Assembly: GCF_001038485.1 (NCBI RefSeq)
Contig: NZ_LDUE01000046.1
Location: 1-64,000 of the forward strand
Reading direction: 5' to 3'
Length of the DNA: 64,000 bases
From: Ornithinibacillus californiensis
Lineage (GTDB): Bacteria > Bacillota > Bacilli > Bacillales > Amphibacillaceae
Below, in pieces: positions 1 through 9,014 of this stretch. Below the pieces are notes generated by a model, which saw only the letters and a program-made list of their open reading frames with translations, was not told the DNA's origin and made no database searches. How positions within the stretch are numbered: position 1 is the first letter of the stretch; each line of letters opens with the position of its first letter. The position numbers and the translations under genes were made by a program.

Positions 1-351
1 CCGAAACCCCATGAAGGTATTGTAGGAATTTCTTTTGTAGTACCAGTCCACAATAGTATCTAATAAAAATATAAAAGCCTCTGGTTTAACCTTCTTCCTC
101 GCCTCACAAAAGGCCTGTTTACTTACTGTTACCTCCTTTTTATTAAGAATTTTAAAGAAGTCATCCAGTTCAATCTGAATGCTCTTCTTTACAAAATTAA
201 GCATAAATAACAATGTGCTTGTAAAACTCAACTTGTTTTGCCCTTCACGGGTAAAATAGGTTGGTTTGGATCGTGATTCACACTTAAAAATATAGTCATG
301 AATGACGTTCCGAGTTACCTCAATAGCCTCTAAAAACATACTTTTCCCCAT
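1..351 (-). CDS. IS4-type transposase, 5' part, cut by left edge
   Basis: The frame is open for 117 codons from the ATG at 351 to position 1 and continues outside the window. The N-terminal region resembles the part of IS4-type DDE transposases that precedes the catalytic core: residues 77-93 read SKQAFCEARKKVKPEAF, a stretch common in these enzymes. The catalytic residues would lie outside the window, so activity cannot be judged. The start lies directly beside a hairpin (354-420) that would hide the ribosome binding site. An in-frame ATG at 339 is an alternative start. Confidence 0.72.
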   Translation of the reverse strand, partial: MGKSMFLEAIEVTRNVIHDYIFKCESRSKPTYFTREGQNKLSFTSTLLFMLNFVKKSIQIELDDFFKILNKKEVTVSKQAFCEARKKVKPEAFIFLLDTIVDWYYKRNSYNTFMGFR

Positions 352-353
352 AA

Positions 354-420
354 AAAATCACCACTTCATCGTTGATATACCTAAAAAATCGGTATTCAAA
401 TCGATTATTGTGGTGATTTT
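354..420 (-). promoter_or_regulatory. Hairpin masking the transposase start
   Basis: An 11-bp perfect inverted repeat (AAAATCACCAC at 354-364, GTGGTGATTTT at 410-420) lies immediately upstream of the transposase ATG. In the mRNA the GGTG that would serve as ribosome binding site is inside the 3' arm. Such hairpins are known in IS elements as protection against expression from read-through transcripts. That role is inferred here. Confidence 0.55.
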
Positions 421-509
421 AAAAAGTCAAGTGCTTTTTGGCATATTTTGGTTATTTTTTGTCTTTTTTAATTCATTTACATATTTTGTCATCTTAGCTT
501 GATGACATT

Positions 510-521
510 GGGACTGTCCCT
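510..521. repeat. Short palindrome GGGACTGTCCC(T)
   Basis: This is one of several short palindromes of the GGGACAGTCCC type in the window. It sits directly against the stop codon of the metallo-hydrolase gene and near the end of the IS element. The other members are at 3638-3652 and 3685-3699. Related GGGGTCAGACCCC palindromes are at 9031-9045 and 43521-43533. Confidence 0.6.
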
Positions 522-1400
522 CTAACTACTTTCTAATATGCCTTGTATTGGTGATCTTTGGGGAAGGATGACATAGTGTTCTCCTTCTGTGTGGATTACT
601 AAATCTCCATAAACAGCTGTGGAGTATATATCGGTTTCTAATTCAAATAGTTTGTTAATGACTCGATTTACCGGATGTCCATAGTCATTATATTTACTAT
701 ATGTTATAACCGCAACTTCTGGATCTACTTGTTCTAAAAACTTTTCCGAGCTACTCGACTTAGAACCGTGATGTGCAATTTTAATAATCTCTGCTCGTAC
801 ATCATACGTTTTGGCAATTTTATTCTCTTGTTTATCTTCTATATCTCCCAAAAATAAAAAGTCCACATCATTATAGCTAAGCTTAAAAGCTATGGAGGAC
901 TGATTATTATTTTTACGCTTTCCATATGCATTTAAAATTCTCATGTCTAGTAGTGTATCGATTGATACTTCTTTTCCAGCTTTTGCGACAGTTAGCGGAA
1001 TATCTTGTTTCCTTATTTCGTTCATGTAATTTGCATAAGCTCGAGTAATATGAAGCTTTCCTGAATCTAATATTTCCTTTACCTTGAATTCCTTCATCAC
1101 AGCAGGTAAACCACCTATGTGATCCCGGTCTGGATGTGTTGCAATAATTAAATCGAGTTCTTTAACACCTAACCCTTTCAGATACTTCACTACCTTTTTC
1201 CCAGCCTTAGGGGGACCTGCATCAATTAATATATTTTTCTGACCTGGGGTTTTAATAAAAATACTATCGCCTTGACCAACATTGATAAAATGCACGTCCA
1301 TTTTCGGCGCAATTTCTTCATAGGCCAGTGCACTGTCTATCGCCGCAAAAACAAGGAAAAACAAAAGCATACTGGTAAAAATTCGTTTGATTTGCAGCAT
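522..1400 (-). CDS. Secreted ComEC-type MBL-fold hydrolase
   Basis: The 292-residue protein has an N-terminal signal-like hydrophobic segment (about 8-26) and then a metallo-beta-lactamase fold. Visible metal-site motifs are H89-P-D91-R-D93-H94, FLGD with D186, AHHGS with H210-H211, and H242. VGQGDS (41-46) is typical of the free-standing ComEC/Rec2-like branch, which resembles the extracellular domain of the DNA-uptake channel protein. The channel domain is absent, so this is a stand-alone secreted hydrolase or nuclease-like enzyme of unknown substrate. The ATG at 1400 has a good ribosome binding site (AAAGGATG). Confidence 0.85.
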   Translation of the reverse strand: MLQIKRIFTSMLLFFLVFAAIDSALAYEEIAPKMDVHFINVGQGDSIFIKTPGQKNILIDAGPPKAGKKVVKYLKGLGVKELDLIIATHPDRDHIGGLPAVMKEFKVKEILDSGKLHITRAYANYMNEIRKQDIPLTVAKAGKEVSIDTLLDMRILNAYGKRKNNNQSSIAFKLSYNDVDFLFLGDIEDKQENKIAKTYDVRAEIIKIAHHGSKSSSSEKFLEQVDPEVAVITYSKYNDYGHPVNRVINKLFELETDIYSTAVYGDLVIHTEGEHYVILPQRSPIQGILESS

Positions 1401-1493
1401 GAATATTACATCCTTTATAAAAGAGTTCTTTATTATCTTTTCACGTTTAGGATGGAAATATTTATTGAATTTTGTCCAATCCTAAATAGTAAA

Positions 1494-1521
1494 CAAAAAA
1501 AGGACCACCCTACGATGATCC
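1494..1521 (-). terminator. Terminator of the DUF817 gene
   Basis: Read on the minus strand, an 8-bp stem (two G-U pairs, GTAG loop) is followed by a run of T. It lies just after the stop of the gene ending at 1526. Confidence 0.55.
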
Positions 1522-1525
1522 TGCA

Positions 1526-2359
1526 CTATATTCCCTTTCTCTCTGAAACTTTACCCTTAACCAATTTCAACGTCGCTACGATTAGAAAGCTAACAATCAC
1601 AAGTAAAAGCCAGGAACTCACCTTTCCTAAATGAACTAGACTCCATGCCTCCGTTTGGTTTGGGTATTCCCATGCTCCAAAATACGTTGCAATATTTTCT
1701 GCTATCCAAATAAAAAATCCTATAAGAACAAAAGCTAGTGCAAGTGGCATACGATATCGCGTTGCATTCAATTCATATGCGACCCATGACTTCCAAAAGA
1801 CAATGATGACAAGGACTGAAAGCCACCAACGAATGTCTACCCAAAAATGATGGGTGAAAAAATTCAAATATATTGCTGCTGCAAGTGGCACCACTACCCA
1901 AAATGATGGCCAACGAATTAATTCGACTCTTAGTCTCCGCCACGCCTGACAAAGATAACTTGCAACACTGGCATACATAAACCCACTATATAAAGGCACT
2001 CCAAAGATTTTAGAATAGCCTTCTTCTGGATAAGACCAAGAGCCCATATTCACCTTGAATATCTCTAGTGCTAAACCTATTAGGTGAAATAAAGTTATTA
2101 CTTTTAATTCATCACGAGTTTCTAGTCCAGACCGAACCATCCAGCCCTGCATCAATAGAAAAATAATTAGTAACCAGTCATATCGTGATAGAAATGGCAG
2201 TGGAATGATTTGAGTGATGGCTAGCGAACCAAAGATAACAACTGGAAAGATGCATGACAGTGCTTGTTCCCATCCGAAACGGAAGAGTTGATTTAATGGT
2301 CTAAATGTCCTTTTTCTATCGAATCCTACATCATTAATTTTAACTGCTTGCTTCATCAT
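1526..2359 (-). CDS. DUF817 integral membrane protein (YoaT-like)
   Basis: The 277-residue protein has about eight hydrophobic segments. Motifs remembered for DUF817 are visible: FGWEQALSC near residue 28, GSWSYPE near 107, LCQAWRR near 137 and YFGAWEYPN near 228. B. subtilis YoaT belongs to the same family. The function of the family is unknown. The repeated aromatic-rich (G)xWxYP motifs recall those of carotenoid-biosynthesis-like membrane proteins, but no activity can be assigned. The start at 2359 follows GGAG. A possible 33-codon upstream frame overlaps it. Confidence 0.75.
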   Translation of the reverse strand: MMKQAVKINDVGFDRKRTFRPLNQLFRFGWEQALSCIFPVVIFGSLAITQIIPLPFLSRYDWLLIIFLLMQGWMVRSGLETRDELKVITLFHLIGLALEIFKVNMGSWSYPEEGYSKIFGVPLYSGFMYASVASYLCQAWRRLRVELIRWPSFWVVVPLAAAIYLNFFTHHFWVDIRWWLSVLVIIVFWKSWVAYELNATRYRMPLALAFVLIGFFIWIAENIATYFGAWEYPNQTEAWSLVHLGKVSSWLLLVIVSFLIVATLKLVKGKVSERKGI

Positions 2360-2441
2360 TTTTATACTCCAAACATATAAGAACTAGGTTTCCAATTATA
2401 AAAAGAGCTATTTTTAAAAAGAGGTTTGATTTTCGTTTCAT
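2340..2441 (-). CDS. Possible small membrane protein or leader
   Basis: A 33-residue frame (MKRKSNLFLKIALFIIGNLV at its start) has a plausible AGGTG ribosome binding site and one hydrophobic segment. It overlaps the start of the DUF817 gene by 20 bp, which would couple their translation. No homologue is recognised, and it may be fortuitous. An in-frame extension upstream runs through a poly-Ile stretch encoded by an ATT microsatellite and is unlikely to be real. Confidence 0.25.
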   Translation of the reverse strand: MKRKSNLFLKIALFIIGNLVLICLEYKNDEASS

Positions 2442-2732
2442 AAAAACACCTCGGATTATTATTATTATTATTAAATTAACAATACCATACGTTTTATCGA
2501 TTAACAATAAAAAATTATCGATTAGTTTTAAGTCATTATCGATAAAGGAATACCTTTCAGGCATAGTTATAGCATCCTTGGCAATTGAATACAGATATAG
2601 ATTAATTACTGCTTTAAAAGTCAGACCACTCCTCCGCCTAATAGTTTGAAAATATTAAAAATTATAATCAAACCATACTATATGATGCTATAATGAACTC
2701 AATATAGATCATTTTGTAAATGGGGTGGGGGT
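2442..2732. other. Gene-free stretch with ATT microsatellite
   Basis: AT-rich spacer between divergent genes. It holds a short ATT repeat (about 2455-2475) and a TATAAT (about 2689-2694) that may be the -10 box for the LytR-like gene. No convincing -35 was found. Confidence 0.4.
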
Positions 2733-3635
2733 ATGTTAGAGAAAAAACAGGTTAGCAAGTTTTCGTGGTTAAAATTTAGTTTTATAGTTATTTTACTACT
2801 GGTCATAGGTGCTGTTGGATATGTACATAGTCTTTATCAAGAAATTCAAGAAACGATAAATAGTCAAATGTATCAACCATTACCTTCTATCGATCAAGTC
2901 CGTTCAGAAGAAAAACTTGCTAAGATGGAGAGACTACATGTATTACTACTTGGAGCGAACTTAGGAGTAGGTGAACATGGAAGAGCGGAATCTTTTATGG
3001 TTCTATCTCTTGATCCAAAGAATGAAACGATGGAGATTATCAATATTCCAAAGGATACACGCGCGTCGATTGAGGAAACAGGATTTGAGGATAAAATTAA
3101 TCACGCCTTTGCTTTTGGCGGGCCGGATATGGCAATTGAATCGATAGAAAACCTGTTAAATACCGAGCTAGATTTCTATGTGCAATTGAATTTGGACGGC
3201 GTGAATACGCTTATTGATGCACTAGGAGGAATAACAGTAATGAATGAATTGAACCTTGAATTGGAGGACTATCAACTTCAACCTGGGGAGCTCCATTTAA
3301 GTGGTTCACAAGCATTGCGATATGTTCAATTACCAGAGGATTTACTCGAAGGTGACGACGGACAAACGGATAGACAAAGCCAGGTAATCGATGCCGTCAT
3401 TCAAAAAGGAACTACCATGGTTACCCTCAATAAAATCGATGCAATTTCGCAATTTCTTGAGCAAAATATGGTAACTAATATGGACTTTCATATTATAAAG
3501 GAGTTGCTATTGAACTATAACGGGGTTGGGAAAAACGTAACTAACCACACATTGGCCGGAAGCAGAAAAGAGATTGATGGTATAAGTTACTTAATTATTC
3601 CAGACGAAGAAATTGAAAAGATACATAAAAAATAA
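2733..3635 (+). CDS. LytR-CpsA-Psr (LCP) family protein
   Basis: The 300-residue protein has a cytoplasmic N-terminus, one membrane helix (about 13-31) and an extracellular LCP domain. LCP proteins ligate polyprenyl-linked anionic polymers such as teichoic acids to peptidoglycan. Family landmarks are present: GRAES at 83-87 (usually GRSDT), IPKDTR at 105-110 (usually IPRDT), INHAFAFGG at 122-130 and DRQSQVI at 213-219. The changes in the first two motifs mark it as a divergent member, so catalytic activity is likely but not certain. It is transcribed alone and ends in a large palindromic terminator. Confidence 0.85.
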   Translation: MLEKKQVSKFSWLKFSFIVILLLVIGAVGYVHSLYQEIQETINSQMYQPLPSIDQVRSEEKLAKMERLHVLLLGANLGVGEHGRAESFMVLSLDPKNETMEIINIPKDTRASIEETGFEDKINHAFAFGGPDMAIESIENLLNTELDFYVQLNLDGVNTLIDALGGITVMNELNLELEDYQLQPGELHLSGSQALRYVQLPEDLLEGDDGQTDRQSQVIDAVIQKGTTMVTLNKIDAISQFLEQNMVTNMDFHIIKELLLNYNGVGKNVTNHTLAGSRKEIDGISYLIIPDEEIEKIHKK

Positions 3636-3637
3636 TA

Positions 3638-3699
3638 GAGGGACAGTCCCTCGCTATAGTAAAGCTTTAGCACTTTACTACGGTGAGGGACTGTCCCTC
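3638..3699. terminator. Bidirectional terminator made of two REP-like palindromes
   Basis: GAGGGACAGTCCCTC (3638-3652) and its inverted partner GAGGGACTGTCCCTC (3685-3699) flank a further paired stretch (TAGTAAAG with CTTTACTA). The whole 62 bp can fold into one long hairpin. It fills the gap between two convergent genes, touching the stop codon of each side within a few bases. Confidence 0.7.
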
Positions 3700-4614
3700 C
3701 TAGCCATCATATGCTTTTTTTAATTCGGTAATAGTTAGTTTTTTCATAGGGAGGATCGCTTTATTTACACGTGCGATTTGCTCTTGTGTGCCGTTCGTCA
3801 TCATGTCGTCCAATATAGCTGGTACAATCTGCCAAGAAATACCATACTTGTCTTTTAACCAGCCACATTGCTCTGATTTCGGGTTGTCGGAGAGCGTTTC
3901 CCATAAGTAATCGATTTCTTCTTGTGTATCACACTTAATCATGAAAGAAACAGCCTCATTAAAACTAAAATCATGCTGATGTGCACTATCCATGGCAGTA
4001 AACCACATATCTTCTAAGCAGAAATCAGAAAACATGATAGTGCCTTCTTTGTCTGGTTCCATTCCCTCAGGATAACGAGCAATACTTCCAGGTTTGGCAT
4101 TCCTAAAAACGGATAAATAAAAATTCATTGCCTCCTCCGCATTACCGCATTGGTCATTAACGAACAAAAGGGATGGCGTAATCATCGGCCGATCATCACT
4201 TTCTGAATTGATCAACATTAACTGCCAACTTAATCCAAACTTATCCTGAATCCAACCAAATTTTTCACTAAATGGATACGTATCTAGTGGCATTAATGCT
4301 GCGCCTCCATCAGATAATTTGTTCCAAACATCATTGATTCTTTCACTCGCTCTTTTATCTCGTGCTGCGTTAAATTTCACCGTGAAGGAAACAGACGGAT
4401 TTAACTTAAAATACGGACCTGCACCTATTGCCATAAATTCTTGTCCACAAAGCTCAAAAGAAACTTGCTCCACATCACCTGATGGTGTGTCATGGATAGT
4501 AGTTACATTTGTAACTTTTGAATCCGGGAATATAGAAGTATAAAGCTCCGCTGCTTCTTTTGCTTCCTTGTCATACCATAGGTGTGGGACAATTACTTGG
4601 TTCACTATTGCCAT
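3700..4614 (-). CDS. Tandem PhnB-like (VOC superfamily) protein
   Basis: The 304-residue protein has two copies of the glyoxalase-fold domain often labelled 3-demethylubiquinone-9 3-methyltransferase-like or PhnB. Repeat 1 opens with PHLWYDKEAKEAAELYTSIF (about 10-29) and repeat 2 with PSLLFVNDQCGNAEEAMNFY (about 147-166). Each ends with a KYGISWQ or KFGLSWQ signature. Family members are small metal-binding-fold proteins with poorly known roles; an actual ubiquinone methyltransferase is unlikely. The ATG at 4614 follows AAAGGAGG. Transcription is monocistronic. Confidence 0.8.
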   Translation of the reverse strand: MAIVNQVIVPHLWYDKEAKEAAELYTSIFPDSKVTNVTTIHDTPSGDVEQVSFELCGQEFMAIGAGPYFKLNPSVSFTVKFNAARDKRASERINDVWNKLSDGGAALMPLDTYPFSEKFGWIQDKFGLSWQLMLINSESDDRPMITPSLLFVNDQCGNAEEAMNFYLSVFRNAKPGSIARYPEGMEPDKEGTIMFSDFCLEDMWFTAMDSAHQHDFSFNEAVSFMIKCDTQEEIDYLWETLSDNPKSEQCGWLKDKYGISWQIVPAILDDMMTNGTQEQIARVNKAILPMKKLTITELKKAYDG

Positions 4615-4730
4615 AACTATTCCTCCTTTATTTCACATAATAGAATCAGCGATCACATCATTCAGCATTATTACCAAATCATATGATATGCACCCTTACA
4701 AATCAATTTTTTTACTTTATCCTCTTATTC

Positions 4731-5114
4731 TCAGGTTGCTTTAGCCAATAACGAATGCCTTTTCACTGCATACGGTTCGTCATTATATCTAGGGATGACA
4801 TGAAAATGGCTGTGTAAGATATGTTGATTAGAAGCATCTCCTACATTCCAGCCTAAAGTGTATCCATCAGGCGAATGTTTTTCATCTAAATATGTTTTAG
4901 CCTTTTGCATTAAATCATATGTATCGTTCCATTCTTGCTTCGTTAATTCAAATGCATTGATATGATGCGCTTTTGGGACAATTAGTCCGCTTCCTTCTAG
5001 TACATCCTGTTCCTTGTCATGCTGCAAATAGTAGCATGTTTCATTTTCTAAAATAATATGTTGATCTTTATCTTCATACGGATTACAAAATGGACAGTTT
5101 TTATCATAAGCCAT
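4731..5114 (-). CDS. HIT family protein
   Basis: The start chosen is the ATG at 5114, 9 bp after GGGGGG, giving 127 residues; a longer frame to 5168 lacks a site. The protein opens with the zinc-binding-type CPFC pair seen in many HIT proteins and ends with HSHFHVIPRY, the H-x-H-x-H catalytic triad of nucleotide hydrolases and transferases. It probably cleaves a nucleoside phosphoramidate or dinucleotide. It lies 16 bp downstream of the Nudix gene, in the same direction, so the two are likely co-transcribed. Confidence 0.85.
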   Translation of the reverse strand: MAYDKNCPFCNPYEDKDQHIILENETCYYLQHDKEQDVLEGSGLIVPKAHHINAFELTKQEWNDTYDLMQKAKTYLDEKHSPDGYTLGWNVGDASNQHILHSHFHVIPRYNDEPYAVKRHSLLAKAT

Positions 5115-5130
5115 TTCTATTCCCCCCAGA

Positions 5131-5595
5131 TTAATTAATATCTCCAACATAGGTAGGCATTCGCTCACCAGAATGGTATTTTATTATGTTTTCTCTTAAA
5201 GCTTTAGGGTAAAAATTATAGGATTGCAATTGTTCAATTGGTAACCATTCCACGCCTATTTGCCCTTTGTCCGGATTGCTTCCTTTAATCCCTTTTTTCA
5301 ATGGTTGTACTAATTCACATCGGAACATAAACTCATTTTGGTGCGCATGTGAATGATACTTAGCAAACTCATGATTTTTGCCAATGTATTCGCGCACAAA
5401 AACCAGCTCACCTATTTCAACATGTCCCCCTATCTCTTCAAGACATTCCCGTTTTAAAGTCTCATAAAGATTTTCACCGTGATGCTGACCTCCACCAGGT
5501 AAAATATAAAAGTAATCACCGTTATCATTTAGCTTTATAGTTAATAGTTTACCGTCATTTATAATGATTGCTTTTGCCGAAGTTCTTATATTCAT
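5131..5595 (-). CDS. Nudix hydrolase
   Basis: The 154-residue protein contains a complete Nudix box, G-x5-E-x7-REUxEExGU, at about residues 35-57 (ending RECLEEIGG). It therefore should hydrolyse a nucleoside diphosphate linked to another group. The substrate is unknown. The ATG at 5595 follows GTGGAG. It begins 13 bp after the stop of a broken acetyltransferase gene, so the three minus-strand genes look like a former operon. Confidence 0.85.
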   Translation of the reverse strand: MNIRTSAKAIIINDGKLLTIKLNDNGDYFYILPGGGQHHGENLYETLKRECLEEIGGHVEIGELVFVREYIGKNHEFAKYHSHAHQNEFMFRCELVQPLKKGIKGSNPDKGQIGVEWLPIEQLQSYNFYPKALRENIIKYHSGERMPTYVGDIN

Positions 5596-5607
5596 ATGTA
5601 TTCTCCA

Positions 5608-6085
5608 CTATTCATTCTTTAATTTTACATAATCTATCAAAACTAGTTGCTCTGTTATCCGATGTTCTCCAACCTTTTCATACCCGAGCTTTTCATAGAA
5701 GTGATGGTTTCTTGTGTTTAGATGTGGTGTATCGAGGCTCCATTCAGTTGCTTTTGGAAACTCTCTTTCGATTAATTGCATAATTTGTGAGCCTAATCCT
5801 TTATTCTGTTGTTTCTTGGCTAGGAATATTCATTTTTACGATATCTGCCCTCTCCTAAATCCCGTACATCAACACCTCCAATAACTTCATCATCTAACCT
5901 AACAGTAAAATGCTTAAAATTTTTTATTTTATATTCCAGTCTTTCAATAGATTCATTTACTGGAGTTGTATCATGGTCTTGATACTTTACTAAATCATCA
6001 GCAAATGATTCCTTTTGTATTTGTAGCAGATTATCTGCTTCAATTACTTTAGACCTAATAATTGTAAGCCCGATGTAATTCCCTA
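5608..6085 (-). pseudogene. Broken GNAT acetyltransferase
   Basis: Minus-strand translation gives an acetyltransferase in two frames. The upstream half (down to about 5840) ends DVRDLGEGRYRK before an early stop. The downstream half, in another frame, continues with FLAKKQQNKGLGSQIMQLIE (the acetyl-CoA loop, QxxGLG/S) and HLNTRNHHFYEKLGYEKV, then stops at 5608. The join is near 5825-5845. No ATG is seen in the first frame: a TGA lies at the expected N-terminus, so the start may also be lost. A sequencing error could explain the frameshift. Confidence 0.75.
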
Positions 6086-6282
6086 CTTTTCATTGTAGAA
6101 TAAATAAAACAAACTTTGATTAGAAATAGCCTCGTCAGACATAAATAATGCTATCGATTTACTACAATTCTAGCATAGATTTCAGATATATTTGAATTAT
6201 TTTCCAATACAGATCAAAAGAAGAAGGATAATCCTCTTTATTGTCGAATTAATTACTATCGGATAGTAAGGAGGAGTTTATT
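6086..6282. other. Intergenic spacer
   Basis: AT-rich spacer between divergent genes. A strong ribosome binding site (TAAGGAGGAG, about 6266-6276) stands before the ATG at 6283. No clear promoter pair or structured element was seen. Confidence 0.4.
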
Positions 6283-6670
6283 ATGAGTACAAAACTTTAT
6301 TCTGTTGGGGTATGTAAACTATAGATTAAAGGTGGGAATAACTATTAACATTGCAATGGTAGATATTAAGGTCTCTAAGCAGGGACATGATTTTAATGAA
6401 CGGGAACAAAAAATTTTAGAAGTGCTTATGCTCAATTTAGCAGCACATGCAAATGCGCAGGTTACAGGAGAAGGTATGGCTTTTCATCCAAAAGAAAAGA
6501 GGGAAGATGATATATTCTCCTTTCAGTTTGCTTGGCAGAAATCCATTGAGAAACAGCAATATGAGGAACTTGTAGCGGCAATCCAAAGTAGATATGAAAC
6601 AGCTTTTAAGATGAGCGGATTGGAAGATATCCATATAGACTTCCTTGAAAATTCTTATCTTAAAAAATAA
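6283..6670 (+). pseudogene. Small gene with a one-base frameshift near its start
   Basis: The ATG at 6283 has a near-perfect ribosome binding site but its frame stops at 6324 after 13 codons. Removing one G from the GGGG run at 6307-6310 joins it to a second frame that stays open to 6670. The fused product would be about 128 residues, starting MSTKLYSVGYVNYRLKVGIT. The second frame alone has only a TTG at 6305 or an ATG at 6356, neither with a good site. The protein family is not recognised: it is a soluble alpha/beta-looking protein with many Glu and Lys. It may be a true frameshift mutation or a sequence error. Confidence 0.55.
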
Positions 6671-6686
6671 ATCATCCGAAATAGGT

Positions 6687-6718
6687 GAAAACGCATTGGA
6701 ATCATCCAATGCGTTTTC
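6687..6718. terminator. Bidirectional terminator
   Basis: A 13-bp perfect stem (GAAAACGCATTGG with CCAATGCGTTTTC) and a 6-nt loop lie between the convergent genes ending at 6670 and 6730. Confidence 0.8.
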
Positions 6719-6729
6719 CTTGTCTATAT

Positions 6730-8871
6730 CTATGCTTTATTTACAACAACTTCACCATTTTTAACAGAAACATGAACTTTTTCCACATTTTCTTCTTCTA
6801 AAAGAAGGTCAGTTAATGGATCCTCAATCTTATCTTGGATGACACGGCGTAATGGACGTGCGCCAAATTTCGGATCGTAGCCTAGCTTAACTAGGGCTTT
6901 TTTTGCATCATTTGTAATGGTAATCTCCATATTGTTTTCCTTAATAGCCTCTGTTAAATCTCCTAACATTAGATCAATAATACGCATTAAGTTGTCTTCT
7001 GTTAGTTCGTTGAAATTAATGATTGCATCAAAGCGGTTTAGGAACTCAGGTTTAAAGTATGCACTTAAGTTTTCTAATGTGGATACGGACTCATGTTTAT
7101 CTTTGTTGAAACCAACTGTAATTGATTTCGTGCCAGTTCCAGCATTACTTGTCATGATAATAACCGTATCCTTAAAGCTTACTTTTCTACCTTGAGAGTC
7201 TGTTAGATGACCATCTTCCATAATTTGTAGGAACATGTTTTGTACATCTGGATGTGCTTTTTCAATTTCATCTAGAAGAATGATCGAATATGGATTGCGT
7301 CGCACACGCTCTGTTAACTGACCAGCTTCATCATGACCGATATAACCTGGAGGGGCACCAATTATTTTAGACACTGAATGCTTCTCCATATATTCACTCA
7401 TATCTAGTCGGATCATGGCATCACGAGTACCAAATAATTCTTCTGCAAGAGCTTTCGTAAGCTCGGTCTTACCTACACCAGTTGGACCTACGAATAAGAA
7501 AGATCCAATTGGACGGTACTTCGATTTCAATCCAGCACGGCTTCGACGGATTGCCTTTGCAACTTTATCTACCGCTTCATCCTGACCAATTACTTTCGCG
7601 CGAAGATTATCACCGATATTTTTCATTTTCGCTTGTTCATCAGCTTGTAGTTTCGTTACAGGAATACCTGTTTTTTCTTCTACAATTAATTGAATATCAG
7701 AAACGTCCACATCGATTACTTGCTCTTCACCTTTTGCTTTCTCCAATTGCTTTTGTAATTGAATTTCTTGGTAGCGAAGATTCGCTGCACGCTCGTAATC
7801 TTCCTGCTCAGCAGCCGCTTCTTTCTCCTTCACGATTTCATCCATACGTTGTTGAATAGAACTAGAGTCGTTTTGAGAATTAGCTAGATTTAAGCGAGAA
7901 CCAACTTCATCCATCAAATCAATTGCTTTATCTGGTAAGAAACGATCTTGGATATATCTATCTGATAAAGTAACAAATGCTTGAATTGCCTCATCCGAAT
8001 ACCGTACTTCATGAAAATTCTCATAACGATCTTTAATACCTTTAAGGATAAGAACTGCTTCCTCTACTGAAGGCTCTTTCACAATGATCGGTTGGAAACG
8101 TCGTTCTAGAGCTGCATCCTTTTCAATTTGACGGTACTCTTTTAACGTTGTAGCTCCAATAATTTGTAGCTCACCACGTGCGAGTGCTGGCTTTAGGATA
8201 TTTCCTGCATCCATTTGTGAACCTTCTGCAGTACCAGCACCAACTAATAAGTGTACTTCATCAACGAAAAGAATCGCATCTTTACGTTCTTGCAGTTCCT
8301 TAATTAATTGTTTCATACGTTCTTCAAATTGACCGCGTACACCAGTGTTAGCTACAAGTGAAGCAACGTCCAGTAGATACACTTCTTTATTCATTAATTT
8401 TGCAGGAACTTGTCCTTCCGTGATTTTAAGGGCAAGGCCTTCTGCAATAGCTGTTTTACCTACTCCTGGCTCACCTATTAGCACCGGATTATTTTTTGTT
8501 CTTCTATTTAATGTTTCAATTACTCGTTTTACTTCTTGATCACGACCAATAACTGGATCGATTTCACCAGCACGCGCAGCATCTGTTAGATTTCTTCCTA
8601 ATTGATCAAGTAAACCATTTCGTTTCGTTTTTCTTTGTTTTGTTTTCGTTGTTGTATGTGAATTTGCGGATCCATTACTCTGGAAGTTAGCAGCATATGC
8701 ATCATTTTCCCCACCAAAGAACGGATTAGAGAAAAGTCCATTTGCATTCATCATGTTATCTTGGATTTCACGGAAACATGAATTGCAAAGGTGCATCTGC
8801 ATCTTTTCATGATTCATTTGCATCGCCATATTAATGTTCGCTTCATTTACACCACATTTTTGACATTTCAT
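6730..8871 (-). CDS. clpE: ClpE, Clp-family AAA+ unfoldase
   Basis: The 713-residue protein has the N-terminal zinc finger typical of ClpE (C3-x2-C6 and C29-x2-C32), no long N-domain, then two AAA+ modules. Module 1 has Walker A GEPGVGKT at 133-140 and FVDEV near 202. A UVR-type coiled segment spans about 340-380. Module 2 has GPTGVGKT at 462-469 and [12 protein letters not shown] further on. ClpE delivers heat-damaged proteins to the ClpP protease. Length and order match the family. The gene is monocistronic and preceded by two CtsR boxes over its promoter, in line with the heat-shock control known in Bacillus. Confidence 0.97.
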   Translation of the reverse strand: MKCQKCGVNEANINMAMQMNHEKMQMHLCNSCFREIQDNMMNANGLFSNPFFGGENDAYAANFQSNGSANSHTTTKTKQRKTKRNGLLDQLGRNLTDAARAGEIDPVIGRDQEVKRVIETLNRRTKNNPVLIGEPGVGKTAIAEGLALKITEGQVPAKLMNKEVYLLDVASLVANTGVRGQFEERMKQLIKELQERKDAILFVDEVHLLVGAGTAEGSQMDAGNILKPALARGELQIIGATTLKEYRQIEKDAALERRFQPIIVKEPSVEEAVLILKGIKDRYENFHEVRYSDEAIQAFVTLSDRYIQDRFLPDKAIDLMDEVGSRLNLANSQNDSSSIQQRMDEIVKEKEAAAEQEDYERAANLRYQEIQLQKQLEKAKGEEQVIDVDVSDIQLIVEEKTGIPVTKLQADEQAKMKNIGDNLRAKVIGQDEAVDKVAKAIRRSRAGLKSKYRPIGSFLFVGPTGVGKTELTKALAEELFGTRDAMIRLDMSEYMEKHSVSKIIGAPPGYIGHDEAGQLTERVRRNPYSIILLDEIEKAHPDVQNMFLQIMEDGHLTDSQGRKVSFKDTVIIMTSNAGTGTKSITVGFNKDKHESVSTLENLSAYFKPEFLNRFDAIINFNELTEDNLMRIIDLMLGDLTEAIKENNMEITITNDAKKALVKLGYDPKFGARPLRRVIQDKIEDPLTDLLLEEENVEKVHVSVKNGEVVVNKA

Positions 8872-8919
8872 TTTCCATTCCTCCTATAAATTTAAGTATC
8901 CATAAGATCAAATTTTGAC

Positions 8920-8975
8920 TTTGACTATCTTTGACCTTGTGTCTTCATTATACTCTGACCTTTTTTGACTTTCAA
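8920..8975 (-). promoter_or_regulatory. clpE promoter with two CtsR operators
   Basis: On the minus strand a TTGAAA (8970-8975) and TATAAT (8947-8952) stand exactly 17 bp apart. One CtsR heptad pair, AGTCAAAAAAGGTCAGA (8954-8970), fills the spacer with one mismatch to the consensus. A second, GGTCAAAGATAGTCAAA (8920-8936), is a perfect match and lies at the transcription start. Confidence 0.92.
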
Positions 8976-9014
8976 GTATTTTGTTTAAATTTTTTTCAGG
9001 ATTCTTCACCATAG

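Noticed and set aside
302-502. 66-codon plus-strand frame in the IS region
   Set aside because: It crosses the transposase start and its hairpin and has no ribosome binding site.
1272-1634. 120-codon plus-strand frame
   Set aside because: It overlaps the signal-peptide end of the metallo-hydrolase and the end of the DUF817 gene in antisense, and lacks family resemblance.
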